The position numbers were made by a program, and so were the translations under genes. A DNA stretch of 17,396 bases from an uncultured Eubacteriales bacterium (GTDB lineage Bacteria > Bacillota > Clostridia > Peptostreptococcales > Anaerovoracaceae): positions 1 to 17,396 of the forward strand of contig CAJLHL010000046.1 in NCBI GenBank assembly GCA_905206455.1, written 5' to 3'. Of this stretch, positions 13,563 to 17,396 are shown in pieces. The notes below the pieces were generated by a model. It saw only the letters and a list, made by a program, of their open reading frames with translations, was not told where the DNA came from and did not search any database. The number at the start of each line of letters is the position of its first letter. The stretch's first letter is position 1.

Positions 13563-14522
13563 TCAGGCTCTCGGATGAGTTTTATCATAAACCTCTTTGA
13601 TCCGGTTTTTCGTCACCGTCAGATAGATCTGCGCTGTCGCTGCATCCTCATACCCCATGAGCTCCTGAATCGACTTGAGATCGGCGCCGTTCTGCACCAT
13701 ATGTACCGCAAAGGAATTCCGGAGAATCTGAGGCGTCAGTCGTTTCTCCACACCTGCCCCTTTCGCATAAGTGCGGACAATCTTCCACAATCCCTGCCGG
13801 GTCAGACGTTCTCCGTGATAATTCATGAAGATATACTCCTGCGGAGATTCCTTTCTGCTCGCATCTCGGTCATCTGCACTCTCTGTGCCGGACATCTCCT
13901 GTTCTGCTCTCCTCCTGAGATAGGATTCGAGCAGCTTCGGCCGCGATTCGTCGAGATAACGCTCCAGAGCCTCCCTGCAGGGGCGCCCCAAAGGAATAAT
14001 CCGCGCTTTTCCGTATTCGCCGGTACAGGTGATAAACCCGATGCGAAAATTGACATCGCTCATGCGCAGGCTGGAAATCTCAGTGACCCGGATCCCGGTG
14101 CCGTACATCATCTCCAGAATCGCGCGGTCACGAAGCCCTTTCACCGAATCATCCGGCGCGTTTAAAATGGCCTCTACCTCCTGTATCGACAGATATTCAA
14201 TTTCCTTTTTCTCCATCCTTGGCGGCCTGATATTTCTCGCCGGGTTTTCCTCCAGAATACCCTCTCCGGTGAGATAGAGACAATAAGACCTCACCGATGC
14301 CATTTTCCGGTGAACCGTAGACGCCGCCCTGCCGCTGTTTTTCAGCTCAAAAGCATACGAAGAAATATCCGCGCCGGAAATTTCTTCGGCACAGCCGATG
14401 CCCCGCGACGAAAGATAACGATGAAAATCCGCGATATCCCGTCGGTATGCCGACAGCGAATTTTTCGCCATGTTTTTCACATTCTTCAGATAATCCGTGT
14501 ACATTTCCAGATAAGTATCCAT
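13563..14522 (-). CDS. Xer-like tyrosine recombinase (XerD-like) with altered catalytic residues
   Basis: This 319-aa protein has an N-terminal SAM-like core-binding domain (residues 1-90, LSAYRRDIADFHRYL) and a C-terminal catalytic domain. It ends VTKNRIKEVYDKTHPRA, very like XerD, which resolves chromosome dimers at dif with XerC. The catalytic set is only partly kept. R145 (GTGIR), K172 (GKARIIP), R268 and the nucleophile Y300 (AQIY) are present. The usual His of the HxLR box is Q265 (TPQILRN), and the His/Trp before the tyrosine is Y291 (LMGY). There is also an extra charged segment at about 205-228 compared with XerC/D. GGAGAAG precedes the ATG. It follows the DUF1653 gene on the same strand. 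It may be a divergent Xer protein or a lineage-specific integrase with slower catalysis. Confidence 0.9.
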   Translation of the reverse strand: MDTYLEMYTDYLKNVKNMAKNSLSAYRRDIADFHRYLSSRGIGCAEEISGADISSYAFELKNSGRAASTVHRKMASVRSYCLYLTGEGILEENPARNIRPPRMEKKEIEYLSIQEVEAILNAPDDSVKGLRDRAILEMMYGTGIRVTEISSLRMSDVNFRIGFITCTGEYGKARIIPLGRPCREALERYLDESRPKLLESYLRRRAEQEMSGTESADDRDASRKESPQEYIFMNYHGERLTRQGLWKIVRTYAKGAGVEKRLTPQILRNSFAVHMVQNGADLKSIQELMGYEDAATAQIYLTVTKNRIKEVYDKTHPRA

Positions 14523-14603
14523 AAACTCTTCTCCGACTCGCTCCGCAATCTCATTTTCATTCTTTTATCATATCAGAAATCTGCAGAATCTGCATCTGCT
14601 CTT

Positions 14604-14933
14604 CTATTCCAGCGGTTCAAATCTGTATCTTTGGTCTGCATCAGGATATTTTTCCCGATCCACCTCACTCATAAACATTTCATAAGGCCGCACATACACC
14701 AGATAATCTCCGTACAGCTGTTGATACACCACCATCTTCTCATCCGTTTCCGAATGAAGAGCCACCGTTACGATCTGGTACAGCCTGTCCTTAAAATGCC
14801 GATATCTCCTGCCCGGAACCGGTTCGCGTCCCTTCTGCGGATTTTTTCTCTCTCCTACCGTGCAGAAGTCCTCTGAAGATTCCCGGTTTTCCGCATTTCG
14901 TTTTCCGTCAAATAACAAAGTCTGATCCGTCAT
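14604..14933 (-). CDS. DUF1653 domain protein
   Basis: This is a 109-aa protein. The C-terminal half (residues about 40-107) matches the DUF1653 pattern: PGRRYRHFKDRLYQIVTVA, LHSETDEKMVVYQQLYGDY, VYVRPYEMFMSEVD and RYRFEPLE. The domain is small, beta-rich and of unknown function, and is usually found as a single short protein. The first ~40 residues are charged, without a recognisable motif. The start ATG at 14933 overlaps the stop of the upstream small frame (ATGA), and AAGGA lies about 4 nt before it. It precedes the Xer-like recombinase gene by 81 bp and is probably co-transcribed with it. Confidence 0.88.
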   Translation of the reverse strand: MTDQTLLFDGKRNAENRESSEDFCTVGERKNPQKGREPVPGRRYRHFKDRLYQIVTVALHSETDEKMVVYQQLYGDYLVYVRPYEMFMSEVDREKYPDADQRYRFEPLE

Positions 14934-15106
14934 CCTATCCTTTTTTCCTTTCTCTCTTCCCGCGCTCCGTCTTCCGAAAAAAACTCTGCCGGATATTCAG
15001 CTGTCAGCAGATCATTCATCGAAATGATTTCACCGGTCGTCCTGAAAATCGATTCCCACGAACCATACAGCGGCCGCGCTCCAGCGCAGAGTTCCTCTGT
15101 CCGCAC
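14930..15106 (-). CDS. Possible small protein (58 aa) coupled to the DUF1653 gene
   Basis: A GTG at 15106 opens a 58-codon frame whose TGA overlaps the DUF1653 ATG by 4 bp. The sequence looks coding in composition: TEELCAGARPLYGSWESIF, then TTGEIISMNDLLTAEYPAEFF, and a charged tail. The frame is open back to a TAA near 15163 without a better start, and the ribosome binding site before the GTG is poor. It may start at another codon or be the 3' remnant of a longer gene. The GTG or a later ATG (giving about 30 aa) are the only standard starts. No family is recognised. It follows the AEC transporter by about 85 bp. Confidence 0.4.
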   Translation of the reverse strand: MRTEELCAGARPLYGSWESIFRTTGEIISMNDLLTAEYPAEFFSEDGAREERKEKRIG

Positions 15107-15192
15107 TCTGCCGGTTGTACTCTTGATATACTCTTCGCCTGATTTTCTGCCGGTTTCTCTGTCTTACGGCAAACCGGCTTTTCCGCCGGAAA

Positions 15193-16257
15193 CTACATAC
15201 ATATCATCAATAAAAGCGGCACGGTGACAATCGACATCACCGTAGTGATAAAAACCGTCTTCGCCGCCAGTTTCTCATCTCCGCCATATTCAGTCGCGAA
15301 TAAAACACTGGTATTTGCTACAGGCATCAGAATCAGAATATAGACGACACTCAGAATAAATTCATCTGAGATACACAGCTTCAGTACCGGCCACAACAGC
15401 AGAGGCACAAACACCTGTTTCACCAGTGAATAAAAATAGACATGCCAGTCGCTGAAAATCGATTTCAGTTCCATCGTCGCCAGCGTCGCTCCGATTAAAA
15501 TCATTGCGAGAGGCGTCGTAATGCCTCCGACGGACGAAACGACAGCGCGGATATCCTGCGGAAACGGAATATTCATAAAATATACGACAATCGACATTAC
15601 CGATATACTGACACCCGGCGACAGAAGATTTTTCAGCTTGAATTGTGCCGCGCTCTTTTTAACCCCTGACTTCCGTCTCATCCTGTTTTTTTTCATCTTC
15701 GGCTGACCGCTCTCCTGCACCTGCATTCCTTCGGAAAGATGCTCCGGAGCCCCGGCTTCGTAATTTTCCGGTTCCTGAATCCCCGTCAAATTATCCGCCC
15801 GGCCCACATTCATCATTACCACTCCGCAGGTAAAGACCGATATATTAAACAATACGTTGACGATAGCCGCATAAAAAACCGCCTTCTGACCGAACAGAGC
15901 ATCCATCAGTGGAAATCCCATGAACCCGATATTGGAGTACGTCATCATAAACGCGTATAATCCCCGGTCCCTCCCGGGCAGGCGCATCAATTTCACTATC
16001 ACAAAACTGATCACCGGCAGCGCCGCATACACGATCACACCGATCACAAAGACCTGAGCCACGCCTCCCGGATCGCGTTCAGAATCCGCCTCCAACACCG
16101 AAGAAAAAATCGTAGCGGGCAGCGTCACATTTAAAAGCAGCTTCGTCAGCTTCTTTATAAAATCATGATCCACCAGCTTCACTTTAGAAAGAAAATACCC
16201 GAGAAACATGATGATAAAAAACTGCAGCATCTGATGCAGAATAATTCCAATTTCCAT
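15193..16257 (-). CDS. AEC family transporter (auxin efflux carrier-like)
   Basis: This 354-aa membrane protein has two blocks of hydrophobic helices, residues 1-150 and about 208-354. They carry AEC signatures: KLLLNVTLPATIFSSVL in helix 2 and TYSNIGFMGFPLMDALFG in helix 4, mirrored by LILMPVANTSVLFATEYGGD in the second half. AEC proteins are secondary transporters; bacterial relatives move organic acids such as malate. The hydrophilic loop between the halves (about 151-207) is long and charged, ending in a basic KMKKNRMRRKSGVKKS stretch, and it makes the protein longer than many relatives. I chose ATG 16257 over a TTG at 16266, because AAGGA is about 12 nt before the ATG and too close to the TTG. 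The substrate is unknown. Confidence 0.92.
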   Translation of the reverse strand: MEIGIILHQMLQFFIIMFLGYFLSKVKLVDHDFIKKLTKLLLNVTLPATIFSSVLEADSERDPGGVAQVFVIGVIVYAALPVISFVIVKLMRLPGRDRGLYAFMMTYSNIGFMGFPLMDALFGQKAVFYAAIVNVLFNISVFTCGVVMMNVGRADNLTGIQEPENYEAGAPEHLSEGMQVQESGQPKMKKNRMRRKSGVKKSAAQFKLKNLLSPGVSISVMSIVVYFMNIPFPQDIRAVVSSVGGITTPLAMILIGATLATMELKSIFSDWHVYFYSLVKQVFVPLLLWPVLKLCISDEFILSVVYILILMPVANTSVLFATEYGGDEKLAAKTVFITTVMSIVTVPLLLMICM

Positions 16258-16292
16258 AAAATACAATATTCCTTATACACAAGTTACTCAAC

Positions 16293-16309
16293 CCTGAAAA
16301 TATTTCAGG
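16293..16309. repeat. Dyad CCTGAAA-ATA-TTTCAGG upstream of the AEC gene
   Basis: Perfect 7-bp arms with an ATA centre lie 36 bp before the AEC start. It shares the core GAAAATATTTC with the dyad at 12136-12158. On the plus strand it is followed by CCG and six T, so it could also act as a weak plus-strand terminator, although no plus-strand gene reads into it. Confidence 0.45.
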
Positions 16310-16386
16310 CCGTTTTTTCAGATCTGAATCATCTGTCTGCCGCCTGCTGCACAGCCGTCTGATCCCTCTTGTAATCCTATCCAGAA

Positions 16387-16426
16387 CACCGGGCGGAGAG
16401 ATCATTTAAGATCCCTCCGCCCGGTG
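16387..16426. terminator. Long hairpin downstream of the flavoprotein gene
   Basis: A 17-position stem with one mismatch (outer arm CACCGGGCGGAG, inner GATC) closes a six-base loop. It lies about 65 bp after the flavoprotein stop codon and 130 bp before the AEC start. There is no T-tract on either strand, so termination is uncertain. It may instead protect message ends. Confidence 0.5.
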
Positions 16427-16489
16427 CAGTCAGCTATACTAATCACTCAATCTGCAAAATGATAATAAAAAATGAACGAACAATAAAAA

Positions 16490-17104
16490 CTATCGAATAA
16501 AATTCGTCTTTCTCGGCGGCTCTGCTGCCGGAGCCTCCAAACCTGCCGCATCGATGCTCCTAAGCATCCAGACCATATGATCCGCCAGCGTCCGCATTGT
16601 CTGCAGCCCCTCCTCATCCTGCAGCGCTTCCTCCGCACAGGTTCCATGGATCGAATTCCAATACTGAGAGGAAACCACCGGCATTCTGCTGATAGTAAAG
16701 TACTTATTGATTCTGTCGAAAGTAGCGCTGGCTCCTCCCCTTCTGCAGCTGACTACCGCTGCACCCGGCTTGCGGGCATATCTGCCCTGAGAAGCATAAA
16801 AAGCGCGGTCCAAAACAGCGCAAAGCGCTCCATTGGTACCTGCATAATACACCGGAGAACCGATAATAATCCCATCCGCCTCTAACATCTTCTCCATCAG
16901 CGGATTACAGACATCATCATTAAAAGCACATTTTCCCAGCTTAGCACATGCGCCGCACGCAATACAGCCTCTCACAGGAGCAGTCCCGATATGAAAAATC
17001 TCAAAATCGACACCGTGCTTCTTCAATTGTCCTCCGACCTCCGAAAGCGCCGTATAAACACATCCATTTTTATGAGGACTTCCATTTACCAGCAATACTT
17101 TCAT
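16490..17104 (-). CDS. NADPH-dependent FMN reductase / iron-sulfur flavoprotein-like protein
   Basis: This 204-aa flavodoxin-fold protein begins KVLLVNGSPHKNG, the FMN-phosphate loop of the family. It contains GIIIGSPVYYAGTNGALCAVLDR, which binds the isoalloxazine side, and VVSCRRGGASATFDRINKYF. Cysteines 47, 50, 53 and 59 form CX2CX2CX5C, the compact motif that holds a [4Fe-4S] cluster in Isf of anaerobes, followed by FNDD. It probably moves electrons between a ferredoxin-like donor and small acceptors, or reduces quinones or oxygen species. I chose ATG 17104, 8 nt after AGGAGG; the ATG at 17110 is only 2 nt from it. It has a promoter at 17265-17292, and the next gene downstream is 230 bp away, so it is likely transcribed alone. 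Confidence 0.92.
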   Translation of the reverse strand: MKVLLVNGSPHKNGCVYTALSEVGGQLKKHGVDFEIFHIGTAPVRGCIACGACAKLGKCAFNDDVCNPLMEKMLEADGIIIGSPVYYAGTNGALCAVLDRAFYASQGRYARKPGAAVVSCRRGGASATFDRINKYFTISRMPVVSSQYWNSIHGTCAEEALQDEEGLQTMRTLADHMVWMLRSIDAAGLEAPAAEPPRKTNFIR

Positions 17105-17167
17105 TATCATTTCCTCCTGTTCCTCTTATCCTTACCATCTCTGAAAATTCACTTTTCTGTCCTTAAA

Positions 17168-17308
17168 TCAGCCTACCATCCATCGAACCGATCGGCCGTG
17201 TACGGCGACCGGTGCAAACCCGATCTGCATCGATACGACCGTTCGCCCTACTGCAATATTATTAATTATATACGTTTTCCTCCTCATATCAACAATTTCT
17301 TTTCTCAT
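17168..17308 (-). CDS. Possible 46-aa upstream peptide of the flavoprotein gene
   Basis: ATG 17308 with GGGAGG 4 nt upstream opens a 46-codon frame (MRKEIVDMRRKTYIINNIAV...) that ends at 17168, 63 bp before the flavoprotein start. It overlaps the promoter at 17265-17292, so both cannot easily be functional as drawn unless transcription starts further upstream. No family is recognised. Confidence 0.22.
   Translation of the reverse strand: MRKEIVDMRRKTYIINNIAVGRTVVSMQIGFAPVAVHGRSVRWMVG
17265..17292 (-). promoter_or_regulatory. Promoter of the flavoprotein gene
   Basis: The -35 is TTGATA (17287-17292), the spacer is 16 bp, and the -10 is TATAAT (17265-17270), with 5/6 and 6/6 matches to consensus. 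It lies about 160 bp before the start codon, after the terminator of the upstream gene. Confidence 0.72.
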
Positions 17309-17346
17309 CACACCTCCCGCGCAAATCTAAAATAAATCTATACAAT

Positions 17347-17381
17347 AAAAAATGGAACCGCAAACGCGATTCCATTTTTTT
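17347..17381. terminator. Bidirectional intrinsic terminator
   Basis: The stem AAAAAATGGAA/TTCCATTTTTT with a 12-nt loop gives a T-tract on both strands. As all genes here are on the minus strand, it most likely ends a gene lying beyond the right edge. Confidence 0.82.
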
Positions 17382-17396
17382 CAAACCGGCAACGCG

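Noticed and set aside
13563..14522. Integrase marking an integrated mobile element
   Set aside because: The protein is XerD-like in its ending, and no attachment-site repeats, tRNA gene, phage or conjugation genes are visible in the window.

Overview
The window looks like chromosome of a mid-GC, low-to-moderate-GC Gram-positive anaerobe, most likely a Clostridia/Eubacteriales member. The grounds are several lipoprotein-type binding proteins without outer-membrane partners, AGGAGG-type ribosome binding sites, sigma-A-like promoters, an rplS with a structured leader, a DUF1653 protein, an EcsC-family protein and an Isf-like iron-sulfur flavoprotein. The species cannot be named from sequence alone. 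Every convincing gene is on the minus strand, so the text reads from high to low coordinates.

Right part (17396 to 12815): a bidirectional terminator closes an off-window gene. It is followed by a flavodoxin-fold FMN reductase with an Isf-type cysteine motif, an AEC-family transporter, a possible small gene that overlaps (ATGA) a DUF1653 gene, and a Xer-like tyrosine recombinase with two altered catalytic positions. Then comes rplS (ribosomal protein L19) with its own promoter, structured leader and terminator. From 11694 to 12814 there is an AT-rich stretch with no supported protein gene. It does contain a plus-strand intrinsic terminator that may end a small RNA, and several dyads. An EcsC-family gene lies to its left.

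Central part (10757 to 3970): this is the most interesting region. A promoter directly after the EcsC stop codon starts a leader of roughly 730 nt. The leader contains an unassigned ~100-nt folded element, a clear cobalamin riboswitch (10377-10575) and an intrinsic terminator. Downstream, in order, are a CbiK-type cobaltochelatase carrying a lipoprotein signal, a membrane-anchored surface protein with two NEAT-like beta domains, a lipoprotein metal-chelate binding protein, a FecCD/BtuC-type permease, a possible 54-aa gene, and a BtuD-type ATPase with an extra ~110-residue C-terminal domain. The inferred role is B12-repressed capture, possible metal insertion, and import of a corrinoid or other tetrapyrrole at the cell surface.

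Left part (3879 to 1): a well-formed promoter drives a polar amino acid ABC importer (binding lipoprotein, permease, ATPase) that ends in a strong terminator. It is followed by a CapA-family metallophosphatase-like gene that runs off the left edge.
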